A stretch of 64,000 bases of DNA. It comes from Massilia sp. YIM B02769 (GTDB lineage Bacteria; Pseudomonadota; Gammaproteobacteria; Burkholderiales; Burkholderiaceae_D). Position 1 is the first letter of the stretch. Each line of letters opens with the position of its first letter. Under the pieces are notes generated by a model, which ran no database searches, was not told the origin of the DNA, and saw nothing but the letters and a program-made list of their open reading frames with translations. Positions 35,338-43,262 of this stretch are shown here, piece after piece. The position numbers were made by a program, and so were the translations under genes. Location of the stretch: NCBI RefSeq assembly GCF_030411995.1, contig NZ_JASNRC010000003.1, positions 310,001 to 374,000 of the forward strand. The letters run 5' to 3'.

Positions 35338-37551
35338 ATGGAAATGCATGTGCACGCACGTGGGCGCTATAACCTGAACCGCATTGCCCTGGCGGTTGCC
35401 ATGGCCATGCCGCTGCTTGCGCATGCCGAGGCCGACGACATTGCCGATGAACCAACTGTCGCCGACCAACCAATGCAGCAGGTGCAGATCCGCGCCCAGA
35501 AGGCCCCGGTCACCGGTTCCTACGGCTCGGACGTCATCGCCGGCCCGACGCCGCTGTCGCTGTCGCCGCGCGAGACCCCGCAGTCGATCACCGTGGTCAA
35601 CCTGCAGCGCATCGAAGACCAGCAAATGACCACGGTGTCCGACATCGTCGACAACGTCACCGGCGTCTCGGTCAACCAGTACGAAACCAACCGCGCCGGC
35701 TTCACCTCGCGCGGCTTCGACATCGACAACCTGCAGATCGACGGCATCGCCACCACCTACGACCAGGCCTGGAGCGCCGGCGAAGTCTCGAGCAGCCTGG
35801 CGACCTACGAGCGCGTGGAAGTGGTGCGCGGCGCCACCGGCCTGATGACCGGCGCCGGCAACCCGTCGGCCGCGATCAACCTGGTGCGCAAGCATGCCGA
35901 CAGCAAGGAAGTGAAGGGCTGGCTCGAAGGCAGCGTCGGCCGCTGGAACGCCAAGCGCGTGCTGGGCGACGTCTCGACCCCGCTGAACACCAGCGGCAGC
36001 GTGCGCGCGCGCTTCGTCGGCGAATACACGGATGGCGACAGCTGGATCGACGCCCTGAGCAACCGCAACCACACCCTGTACGCGACCATCGCGGCCGACC
36101 TGACGCCGACCACCCTGCTGCAGGCCGGCTACAGCCACCAGGACCTGCACGCCAAGGGCCCGATGTGGGGCAGCCTGCCTTACTGGTACACCGACGGCAC
36201 CCGCACCAACTGGGACCGCTCGAAGACCACGGCCGCCGACTGGACCGCCTTGCCCTCGACCTACGACAACGGCTTCGTCGACCTGACCCACAGCTTCGGC
36301 AACGGCTGGAAGGTGCGCGCCAACTACAACCACGGCGAGCGCCGCGGCGACTCCTACCTGCTCTACCTGTCGGGCATGCCCGACCGTGTCAGCGGTGCCG
36401 GCATGAGCGATTTCTCGGGCTCCTACCACACCCGTACGGAGCAGAACGACGTCGGCCTGCACGTCTTCGGCGAGTTCGATGCGCTGGGGCGCAAGCATGA
36501 AGTCTCGTTCGGCTACATGCGCATGAAGCAGACCTTCAACTCGGACAACCGCGCGGCCGATTTCGGCGGCGCGAGTTCGACCGTCACCGACTTCAACAAC
36601 TGGAATCCGTCCGCCTACCCGACCCCGAGCTGGGGCGAGCTGACCTTCTACGAGAAGAGCGCAACGAAGCAGGAAGCGCTGTACGGCGTCACCCGCCTGA
36701 ACCTGGCCGATCCGCTCAAGCTGATCGTCGGCGCGCGCGTCACCGACTACGAAAAGAACGGCGTCGGCCTGTGGACGGCGGCGTATTCGATCAAGCACGA
36801 CCACGAGGTCACGCCCTACGCCGGTCTGGTGTTCGACATCAACCGGCAGCTCTCGGCCTACGCCAGCTACACCGACATCTTCCAGCCGCAAAACAACCGT
36901 GACCTGGCCGGCAACCTGCTCGACCCGATCGTCGGCAAGAACATCGAGGCCGGCATCAAGGGCGAGTTCTTCGACAAGCGCCTGAACGCCTCCCTGGCCG
37001 TGTTCCAGATCAAGCAGGATGGCCTGGCCCAGGAAGCGGGCCTGATCGACCGCGACGGCGCCGGCCCGAACGTCCCGGAAGTCTATTACCGCGCCGCCGC
37101 CGGCGCCAAGAGCCGCGGCTTCGAGTTCGACCTGACCGGCCGCCTGGCCCAGGGCTGGAACGCCACCGCCGGCTATACCCAGTTCCGCGCCAAGGACGCC
37201 GACGGCGCCGATTTCAACAGCATCTACCCGCGCCGCCTGCTGCGCGTGTTCACCACTTACCGCCTGCCCGGCGAGTGGGACAAGCTGACGGTCGGCGGCG
37301 GCGTGAACTGGGAAGGCCGCACCTGGACCCTCGACCCGAACGCGCCGGCTAGTACCGACGGCATCATCGAGCAGAAGAGCTTCGCGCTGGTCAACCTGAT
37401 GGCGCGCTACGAATTCACCTCGCAGCTGTCGGCCCAGCTGAACCTCGATAACGTGACCGACAAGACCCACTTCGGCATGTTCGCGGCCTACGGCGGCATC
37501 AACTACCGCGCGCCGCGCAGCGCCACGCTGACGCTGCGCTACCGCTTCTAA
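35338..37551 (+). CDS. TonB-dependent siderophore receptor
   Basis: 737 residues. Signal peptide 1-31 (cleavage near LAHAEA), a TonB box region (MQQVQIRAQK), then a plug with SLSPRETPQSITVV, GFTSRGFDIDNLQIDG and VEVVRGATGLMTG, the signature of the ferric-siderophore receptor family (FhuE/FpvA-like). The barrel ends properly with the aromatic LRYRF. GAGG is placed six bases before the ATG. A Fur box covers the promoter, and the PepSY protein follows 29 bases on, probably as one operon. The exact siderophore cannot be named. Confidence 0.93.
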   Translation: MEMHVHARGRYNLNRIALAVAMAMPLLAHAEADDIADEPTVADQPMQQVQIRAQKAPVTGSYGSDVIAGPTPLSLSPRETPQSITVVNLQRIEDQQMTTVSDIVDNVTGVSVNQYETNRAGFTSRGFDIDNLQIDGIATTYDQAWSAGEVSSSLATYERVEVVRGATGLMTGAGNPSAAINLVRKHADSKEVKGWLEGSVGRWNAKRVLGDVSTPLNTSGSVRARFVGEYTDGDSWIDALSNRNHTLYATIAADLTPTTLLQAGYSHQDLHAKGPMWGSLPYWYTDGTRTNWDRSKTTAADWTALPSTYDNGFVDLTHSFGNGWKVRANYNHGERRGDSYLLYLSGMPDRVSGAGMSDFSGSYHTRTEQNDVGLHVFGEFDALGRKHEVSFGYMRMKQTFNSDNRAADFGGASSTVTDFNNWNPSAYPTPSWGELTFYEKSATKQEALYGVTRLNLADPLKLIVGARVTDYEKNGVGLWTAAYSIKHDHEVTPYAGLVFDINRQLSAYASYTDIFQPQNNRDLAGNLLDPIVGKNIEAGIKGEFFDKRLNASLAVFQIKQDGLAQEAGLIDRDGAGPNVPEVYYRAAAGAKSRGFEFDLTGRLAQGWNATAGYTQFRAKDADGADFNSIYPRRLLRVFTTYRLPGEWDKLTVGGGVNWEGRTWTLDPNAPASTDGIIEQKSFALVNLMARYEFTSQLSAQLNLDNVTDKTHFGMFAAYGGINYRAPRSATLTLRYRF

Positions 37552-37580
37552 CGCATCGACAAGACAAAGAGGAGGCCGAG

Positions 37581-38864
37581 ATGCGCGCATTCTGGACCCT
37601 GGTCCACCGTTACTTCGGCCTGCTCACGGCCGCCTTCCTGTTCGTGAGCGGCGTCACCGGCGCCGTGATCTCCTGGGACCACGAGCTCGACGACCTGCTC
37701 AATCCGCACCTGATGGAGGCGCACACGCCGGGCAAGTCGCAGGATGCACTGGCGCTGGCGCAGCAGGTCGAGGCGCGCTATCCGGACATCCGCGTCTCCT
37801 ACATTCCGCTGCAGCCGGAGGCGGGCGAGTCGCTGGCGCTGGGCGTGTCGCCGCGCTACGACACCAGGACCGGCGAACTGACGCAACCCGGCTTCAACCA
37901 GGTCTTCCTCGACCCGGTGACCGGCGCCGAGCTGGGCAAGCGCGAGTGGGGCGCGGTGTGGCCGATCACGAAGGAGACCTTCGTCTCCTTCCTGTACCGC
38001 CTGCACTACACGCTGCACATTCCGGAAATGTGGGGCATCGACCGCTGGGGCATCTGGCTGATGGGCGCGATCGCCATCGTCTGGATGGTGGACAGTTTTG
38101 TCGGCTTTTATCTTACCTTGCCGGTGCGCCGGCGCCAGGCCGCGGTGGCAGTGGCTGCACTGAACGGGAAGCTGGAACCGGCCGGTAAAACCTGGTGGCA
38201 GCGCTGGCAGCCGGCCTGGAAGGTACGCTGGAAGGGTGGCTCGTCGAAACTGAACTTCGACCTGCACCGCGCTTTCAGTTTGTGGACCTGGGTGCTGCTG
38301 TTCATCCTCGCGTTCACCGCGTTCTCGCTGAACCTCTACCAGGAGATTTTCTATCCGGTGATGAGCAAGGTGTCGCAAGTGACGCCGACCCCGTTCGACA
38401 CCCGCCCGATGGCCGACAAGCAGCACCTGATCGAGCCGAAGGTGCCGATGGCCGAGGCGGTGCAGGTGGCGAACGCCGAGGGCGTGCGGCGCGGCTGGAC
38501 CGACTCGGTCGGCGGCATCTATTACTCGCAGGAGTTCGGCATCTACATGGTCAGCTTCTTCCAGCCGGGCGGCGACCATGGCACCGGCGGCGTCGGTCCG
38601 GCCCTGCTGTACTACGACGGCGTGAACGGGGCGCTGCTGGGCGAGCGCCAGCCGTGGAAGGGCACGGCGGCGGACATTTTTGTCCAGGCCCAGTTCCCGC
38701 TGCACTCGGGCCGCATCCTGGGGCTGCCGGGGCGGATCCTGATTTCCTTCATGGGCGTGGTGGTGGCCATGCTGAGCGTGACCGGGGTGATCATCTGGTG
38801 GCGCAAGCGGGCGTCGCGCAGGGTGGTGGTGGCGCAGCGCAAAGAGGTGATGGCGCGGGCGTAA
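37581..38864 (+). CDS. PepSY-associated membrane protein (siderophore-iron reductase type)
   Basis: 427 residues with four main membrane helices (about 10-34, 155-178, 232-255, 382-404), PepSY-type domains between them and conserved His residues (VHRYFGL, RLHYTLHI, DLHRAFSLW) that may bind haem. Proteins like this are often found directly after siderophore receptors and some reduce iron in the periplasm (family-level inference). AGAGGAGG lies just upstream of the ATG. Confidence 0.87.
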   Translation: MRAFWTLVHRYFGLLTAAFLFVSGVTGAVISWDHELDDLLNPHLMEAHTPGKSQDALALAQQVEARYPDIRVSYIPLQPEAGESLALGVSPRYDTRTGELTQPGFNQVFLDPVTGAELGKREWGAVWPITKETFVSFLYRLHYTLHIPEMWGIDRWGIWLMGAIAIVWMVDSFVGFYLTLPVRRRQAAVAVAALNGKLEPAGKTWWQRWQPAWKVRWKGGSSKLNFDLHRAFSLWTWVLLFILAFTAFSLNLYQEIFYPVMSKVSQVTPTPFDTRPMADKQHLIEPKVPMAEAVQVANAEGVRRGWTDSVGGIYYSQEFGIYMVSFFQPGGDHGTGGVGPALLYYDGVNGALLGERQPWKGTAADIFVQAQFPLHSGRILGLPGRILISFMGVVVAMLSVTGVIIWWRKRASRRVVVAQRKEVMARA

Positions 38865-38893
38865 GCCGTCCGTTTGATATTCGTGGCGTTAAA

Positions 38894-39082
38894 CCGTAAG
38901 GTGGGCACCCCGTGCCCACGCGGACGCGTGCGTCATGTTGGCTATTGAACGCGGCGGTTAAAACATCAAACCCGACACGTTATCGCGGATCATCCAGATA
39001 CTTTCGGGTGGCGTGTGGTGTGGTGCTAAGCGCGCCAACATGACGCGCACATCCGCGTGGGCACAGCGTGCCCACCGTACGG
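38894..39082. repeat. Best-developed inverted pair of the dispersed repeat
   Basis: Two facing 49-bp arms (38894-38942 and 39034-39082) match at 43 of 49 positions when one is reverse-complemented. They begin CCGTA(A/C)GGTGGGCAC and end GTCATGTTGGC. The 91-base spacer has no gene. The site fills most of the gap between the convergent PepSY and hemL genes. Confidence 0.88.
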
Positions 39083-39138
39083 TTCGGCGCATCGACTTGG
39101 CGATGCGCCGCTGGCCCTGCGAGCGCCGGACTGACAGA

Positions 39139-40440
39139 TTACGCCAGCTTCGCGAACACCCGCTTCGCCGCCTCCACCGTCTCGGCAATCACCGCATCAT
39201 CATGCGCCGCCGACACAAACCCCGCCTCGAACATGGCCGGCGCGAAGTACACGCCTTCGTCCAGCATGCCGTGGAAGAAGGCATTGAAGCGCGCCTTGTC
39301 GCCGGCCATCATCTGGCCATACGACGCCGGGATGGTCTCGCTGAAGTACATGCCGAACATGCCGCCCACCGAATCGCCGCAGAAAGCGATCCCCGCCTCC
39401 TTCGCCGCCGCCGTCAAGCCGGCCACCAGCTTCTCGCCGGTCGCCGTCAGCTGCTCGTAGAAGCCCGGCTCCTGGATCAGCTTCAGCGTGGTCATGCCGG
39501 CCGCCACCGCCACCGGGTTGCCCGACAGCGTGCCGGCCTGGTAGACCGGCCCGATCGGCGCCATCTTCTGCATCAGTTCCGCCTTGCCGCCGAAGGCCGC
39601 CACCGGCAGGCCGCCGCCGATGACCTTGCCCAGCGCGGTCAGGTCCGGCGTGATCCCATACATCTCCTGGGCGCCGCCCAGGCCGACGCGGAAGCCGCAC
39701 ATCACTTCGTCGAAGATCAGCACCGCGCCGTGCTCGGTGCACAGCTCGCGCATGCGGGTCAGGAATTCCGGCGTGGCGCGGATCAGGTTCATGTTGCCGG
39801 CCACCGGCTCGACGATCACGCAGGCAATCGTCTCGCCCATCGAGGCGAATGCCTCTTCCAGCTGGGTGACGTTGTTGTAGTCGAGGACCAGGGTGTGCTT
39901 GACGAAGTCTTCCGGCACACCGGCCGAGGTCGGGTTGCCGAAGGTGAGCAGGCCCGAACCGGCTTTTACCAGCAGCGAGTCGGCGTGGCCGTGGTAGCAG
40001 CCTTCGAACTTGACGATCTTGTCGCGCCCGGTGGCGCCACGGGCCAGGCGCAGCGCGCTCATGGTCGCTTCGGTGCCGGAGGAGACCAGGCGCACCTGCT
40101 CGATCGACGGCACCAGTTTGATGATTTCCTCGGCGATCTCGATCTCGCCTTCGGTCGGCGCGCCGAACGAGAGGCCGTTGGCGGCCGCATCCTGCACCGC
40201 CTTGATCACTTGCGGGTGCGCGTGGCCGACGATGGCCGGGCCCCAGGAGCCGATGTAGTCGATGTAGCGCTTGCCGTCGGCGTCCCAGAAATACGGGCCT
40301 TCGGCGCGGGTGATGAAGCGCGGGGTGCCGCCGACCGAGCGGAAGGCGCGCACCGGCGAGTTCACGCCGCCCGGCGTGCTTTGCTGGGCGCGTTCGAACA
40401 GGATGTCGTTGCGGGAGGTGCTGGTTTGTTCAATAGTCAT
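39139..40440 (-). CDS. hemL: Glutamate-1-semialdehyde 2,1-aminomutase
   Basis: A 433-residue PLP enzyme that converts glutamate-1-semialdehyde to 5-aminolevulinate for haem synthesis. It shows [15 protein letters not shown] near the N-terminus, [25 protein letters not shown] and the PLP lysine Lys272 in [12 protein letters not shown]. It starts 18 bases after thiD and probably shares its transcript. Confidence 0.97.
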   Translation of the reverse strand: MTIEQTSTSRNDILFERAQQSTPGGVNSPVRAFRSVGGTPRFITRAEGPYFWDADGKRYIDYIGSWGPAIVGHAHPQVIKAVQDAAANGLSFGAPTEGEIEIAEEIIKLVPSIEQVRLVSSGTEATMSALRLARGATGRDKIVKFEGCYHGHADSLLVKAGSGLLTFGNPTSAGVPEDFVKHTLVLDYNNVTQLEEAFASMGETIACVIVEPVAGNMNLIRATPEFLTRMRELCTEHGAVLIFDEVMCGFRVGLGGAQEMYGITPDLTALGKVIGGGLPVAAFGGKAELMQKMAPIGPVYQAGTLSGNPVAVAAGMTTLKLIQEPGFYEQLTATGEKLVAGLTAAAKEAGIAFCGDSVGGMFGMYFSETIPASYGQMMAGDKARFNAFFHGMLDEGVYFAPAMFEAGFVSAAHDDAVIAETVEAAKRVFAKLA

Positions 40441-40458
40441 CTTGTAAACCTTGTCTTG

Positions 40459-41283
40459 TTATTGCCGGCCCAGCGCAAACTGGGTGCGGTGGAAGCGGTT
40501 GGGAACGAGCTTGCCCATGCCGAAGCGGCGGGCATGGCGCAGGGCGCCATAGGTAAATTCCTGGGCGGCGGCCAGGGCCTCGGGCGCATCCAGGCCTTGC
40601 GCCATCAGCGCGGCCAGCGCGCCCGACAGCGTGGTGCCGGCGCCAACAAAAGGCCCGGCCAGGTGCTGCCAGTCGATCGTGGTCACCATGCCGTCGCGGT
40701 CGAACAGGGTGTTCGCGCGGTTGTGGCCGCTGCCCTGGGTGCAGGTGACCAGCACGTACTGGCAACCGCGTCCGGTGAGTTCGGCGACGTCGGCTTCCAG
40801 CGTGCTGTCGGCCCCCGGCTCGCGCCAGGATTCGGCCATGCGGCCGAGTTCCGCCTGCGACAGCATCAGCACGGTGGCCTGGGGCGCCAGGATCTGGCGG
40901 ATCGCCGCCACCGTGTCTTCGTCGGACATGCCGGCGTCGGGCAGCGAGGACAGGAAGGGATCGACGATCAGCGGCACGTCGGCGTAGTCGGAGACGATTT
41001 CGGCAATCGCCGCGGCCTGCTCGATGCTGGCGATGGCGCCGATCTTGACGGCCGCGACCGGCATGTCCTCGAGCACCACGCGCGCCTGGTCGGCCATCCA
41101 GCCGGTGTCGAGTTCATGGAGCTCCTCGACGCGCGCGCTGTCGGCCACCAGCAAGGCGGTGGGAACGGAGAGGGCGTGGCAGCCGAAGGCCGCGAAGGTA
41201 GCGAGGTCGGCTTGTACACCGAGGGCGCCGACGGGGTCCAGCACGCCAAATGTGAGAATCAGCGGAGACGATTGGTTTTGCAC
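40459..41283 (-). CDS. thiD: ThiD-like hydroxymethylpyrimidine phosphate kinase, atypical motifs
   Basis: 274 residues of the ribokinase fold. ThiD phosphorylates HMP-P in thiamine synthesis and usually opens with DPSGGAGIQAD and has GTGCT near the C-terminus. Here these read DPVGALGVQAD and GAGTTLSGALAAL, so the cysteine regarded as the catalytic base is replaced by Thr. The start is GTG (giving MQNQSSPLILTFG), the only plausible one between the stop of the frame and the divergent rubredoxin. Location beside hemL and rubredoxin is conserved in Burkholderiales. Activity on HMP is therefore less certain than the fold. Confidence 0.8.
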   Translation of the reverse strand: MQNQSSPLILTFGVLDPVGALGVQADLATFAAFGCHALSVPTALLVADSARVEELHELDTGWMADQARVVLEDMPVAAVKIGAIASIEQAAAIAEIVSDYADVPLIVDPFLSSLPDAGMSDEDTVAAIRQILAPQATVLMLSQAELGRMAESWREPGADSTLEADVAELTGRGCQYVLVTCTQGSGHNRANTLFDRDGMVTTIDWQHLAGPFVGAGTTLSGALAALMAQGLDAPEALAAAQEFTYGALRHARRFGMGKLVPNRFHRTQFALGRQ

Positions 41284-41339
41284 GGCGGGTAGATTAAGAT
41301 ACCTGATTCCCCATTTTACTAGATAGAAGGAACGACACC

Positions 41340-41531
41340 GTGAGTAACGAAACGACGGCGACCGCGTACCAGACCTGGATGTGCCTGATTTGCGGCTGGG
41401 TCTACGACGAAGAAGCGGGCGCGCCGGAAGATGGCATCGCACCCGGCACCCGCTGGGCCGACGTGCCGATGAACTGGACTTGCCCGGAATGCGGCGCCCG
41501 CAAGGACGACTTCGAGATGACCGCGATCTGA
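41340..41531 (+). CDS. Rubredoxin
   Basis: 63 residues. The two iron-binding pairs are CLICGWVYDEEAG and CPECGARKDDFE, an FeS4 site that carries single electrons in the cytoplasm. GTG start with AGAAGG upstream. Diverges from thiD and lies before the pil chemosensory operon; it is not obviously part of that operon because about 320 bases follow. Confidence 0.96.
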   Translation: MSNETTATAYQTWMCLICGWVYDEEAGAPEDGIAPGTRWADVPMNWTCPECGARKDDFEMTAI

Positions 41532-41532
41532 T

Positions 41533-41650
41533 GGAATCTCGATAAACCTACTGCGCGTCGAATTGTTGGCCTGCGATGCTCGCTGTACTCAAGTACAGCT
41601 GCGCTTCTCGACCAACACTTCTTCCGCTCGCTACGGTTTCTTGGGATTCC
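41533..41650. mobile_element. 118-bp element with imperfect terminal inverted repeats (MITE-like)
   Basis: The ends are GGAATCTCGATAAACC (41533-41548) and, reverse-complemented from 41635-41650, GGAATCCCAAGAAACC: 12 of 16 match. A perfect inner stem GCTGTACT / AGTACAGC (41582-41599) sits near the middle. No open reading frame of its own. Terminal repeats plus a central palindrome resemble a non-autonomous transposable element or structured repeat; no target duplication is evident. The remaining 200 bases to pilG show only a possible TTGACT at 41779. Confidence 0.55.
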
Positions 41651-41855
41651 GATACGCCCGTAACAAAACAAACCGGTTTTACTGGCATTTCTGCTAATTC
41701 AGTTATCAAAACCACCCGCACCGATAACGGATTTTCTAGCCCTTCCAACAAGCTTTTCCCTCCGCGATTTGCCCGTAGTTGACTCTGTGCAACACTTTGC
41801 GCACAAGCCTACAGCCCTATGCTATCGTTGCGTTCCATGCTGAAGTGAAACGAAC

Positions 41856-42251
41856 ATGACGACATCGCAGCACACAAACAGCCCCACCATCATGGTGATC
41901 GACGATAGCAACACGATCCGCCGTTCCGCCGAAATCTTCCTCACCCAGGCCGGGTACCAGGTGGTGCTGGCCGAGGACGGCTTCGATGCGCTGGCCAAGA
42001 TCAACGACCATCATCCGGCGCTGGTGTTCTGCGACATCCTCATGCCGCGCCTGGACGGCTACCAGACCTGCGCCCTGATCAAGAAAAGCGCGCGCTTTCA
42101 CGCCACGCCGGTGGTCATGCTGTCCTCGAAGGATGGCCTGTTCGACCGGGCGCGCGGCGCGATGGTCGGGTCGAGCGCCTACCTCACCAAGCCTTTTTCC
42201 AAAGACACCCTGCTCGCGGCCGTCCGCGAGCACACGGCCCCAGCGGCCTGA
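41856..42251 (+). CDS. pilG: Twitching motility response regulator PilG
   Basis: A 131-residue single-domain CheY-like protein. The acidic pair is Asp16-Asp17, the phospho-acceptor Asp60 in FCDILMPRLDG and the conserved Lys in TKPFSK. PilG takes phosphate from ChpA and promotes pilus extension. First gene of pilG-pilH-pilI-pilJ-chpA, whose order identifies it. Confidence 0.94.
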   Translation: MTTSQHTNSPTIMVIDDSNTIRRSAEIFLTQAGYQVVLAEDGFDALAKINDHHPALVFCDILMPRLDGYQTCALIKKSARFHATPVVMLSSKDGLFDRARGAMVGSSAYLTKPFSKDTLLAAVREHTAPAA

Positions 42252-42273
42252 TTAACCGAGTACGGAGCCCACC

Positions 42274-42642
42274 GTGGCCATACACAAGATCCTGATCGTC
42301 GACGATTCCCCGACCGAACGCTATTACCTGACCGATATCCTGGTAAAGAACGGCTTTTCCGTTTCCACCGCCGAGAACGGCGAAGACGCGCTGCTGAAGA
42401 TGCGCGCCGACCGTCCCGAGCTGATCCTGATGGACGTGGTCATGCCCGGCGCCAACGGCTTCCAGGTGACGCGCTCGATCGCCCGCGATCCGGAACTGTC
42501 CAGCGTGCCCGTCATCATCTGCAGCAGCAAGAACCAGGAAACCGACCGCATCTGGGGCATGCGCCAGGGCGCCCAGGATTACTTCGTCAAGCCGGTCGAC
42601 CCGCAACAGCTGCTGGCGCGCATCGCCGCCCTCGGCGCCTGA
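42274..42642 (+). CDS. pilH: Twitching motility response regulator PilH
   Basis: A 122-residue CheY-like receiver with Asp10-Asp11, phospho-acceptor Asp54 (LMDVVMPGANG) and Lys in VKPVD. The start is GTG. It overlaps pilI by one base (TGATG). In Pseudomonas PilH opposes PilG, favouring retraction. Confidence 0.94.
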   Translation: MAIHKILIVDDSPTERYYLTDILVKNGFSVSTAENGEDALLKMRADRPELILMDVVMPGANGFQVTRSIARDPELSSVPVIICSSKNQETDRIWGMRQGAQDYFVKPVDPQQLLARIAALGA

Positions 42643-43214
42643 TGAACGCCGCCGTCACCGGCCCGGACCTCGCACCCGCCGACCCGGCTGCCGCCTTGTC
42701 CGCCCCGTCGCCGCACGCCCTGCGCCGCACCCGCCTGCGCGACTACCAGGCGCAGTTGCTGGCGCGCGTGCAGGCCGCCCAGGACGGCAGCACCCAGGCC
42801 GTGCACCAGCTGGGCGTGTCCATCGGCGGCCAGCGCTACCTGCTGGAACTGGCCGAGGCCGGCGAGATCGTGCCGCCGGTGGCGCTGGCGCGCGTGCCGC
42901 GCACCCAGCCCTGGTACCTGGGCCTGGCGAATATCCGCGGCAGCCTGCTCGGCGTGGTCGACCTGGCGCGCTACCTCGATCCGAAGAACAGCGCCGCCGG
43001 CCCGGACGCGCGCTTCCTGTCGCTGGCGCCGCGCCTCGGCCTGAAGTGCGCGCTGCTGGTGACCCAGGTGCACGGCCTGCGCCGCGCCGAAGCGATGACG
43101 CCCGACACCGATGCCGGCGCGCTGCGCCTGGTCGACGCCGACGGCCAGGCCTGGACGCCGCTGTCGCTGGCCGCCCTCGCGCAGGAAGAGCGCTTCCTCC
43201 ACGTCGGACTCTAA
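42642..43214 (+). CDS. pilI: CheW-like adaptor PilI
   Basis: A 190-residue protein whose residues about 45-185 form a CheW domain (QLGVSIGGQRYLLEL, VPRTQPWYLGLANIRGSLLGVVDLARYL). It links the receptor PilJ to the kinase ChpA. Starts inside the pilH stop. Confidence 0.93.
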   Translation: MNAAVTGPDLAPADPAAALSAPSPHALRRTRLRDYQAQLLARVQAAQDGSTQAVHQLGVSIGGQRYLLELAEAGEIVPPVALARVPRTQPWYLGLANIRGSLLGVVDLARYLDPKNSAAGPDARFLSLAPRLGLKCALLVTQVHGLRRAEAMTPDTDAGALRLVDADGQAWTPLSLAALAQEERFLHVGL

Positions 43215-43262
43215 TTACACCGCACTACAACAACAATCAACCCGCTGGACCAGGGAGCCGCA

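Noticed and set aside
33865..37590. 1,241-codon frame antisense to the siderophore receptor
   Set aside because: Shadow of the receptor and GH19 genes; no family motif, and the plus-strand receptor has clear plug and barrel.
39013..41292. 759-codon plus-strand frame over hemL and thiD
   Set aside because: Composition typical of an antisense shadow; hemL and thiD on the minus strand are unambiguous.
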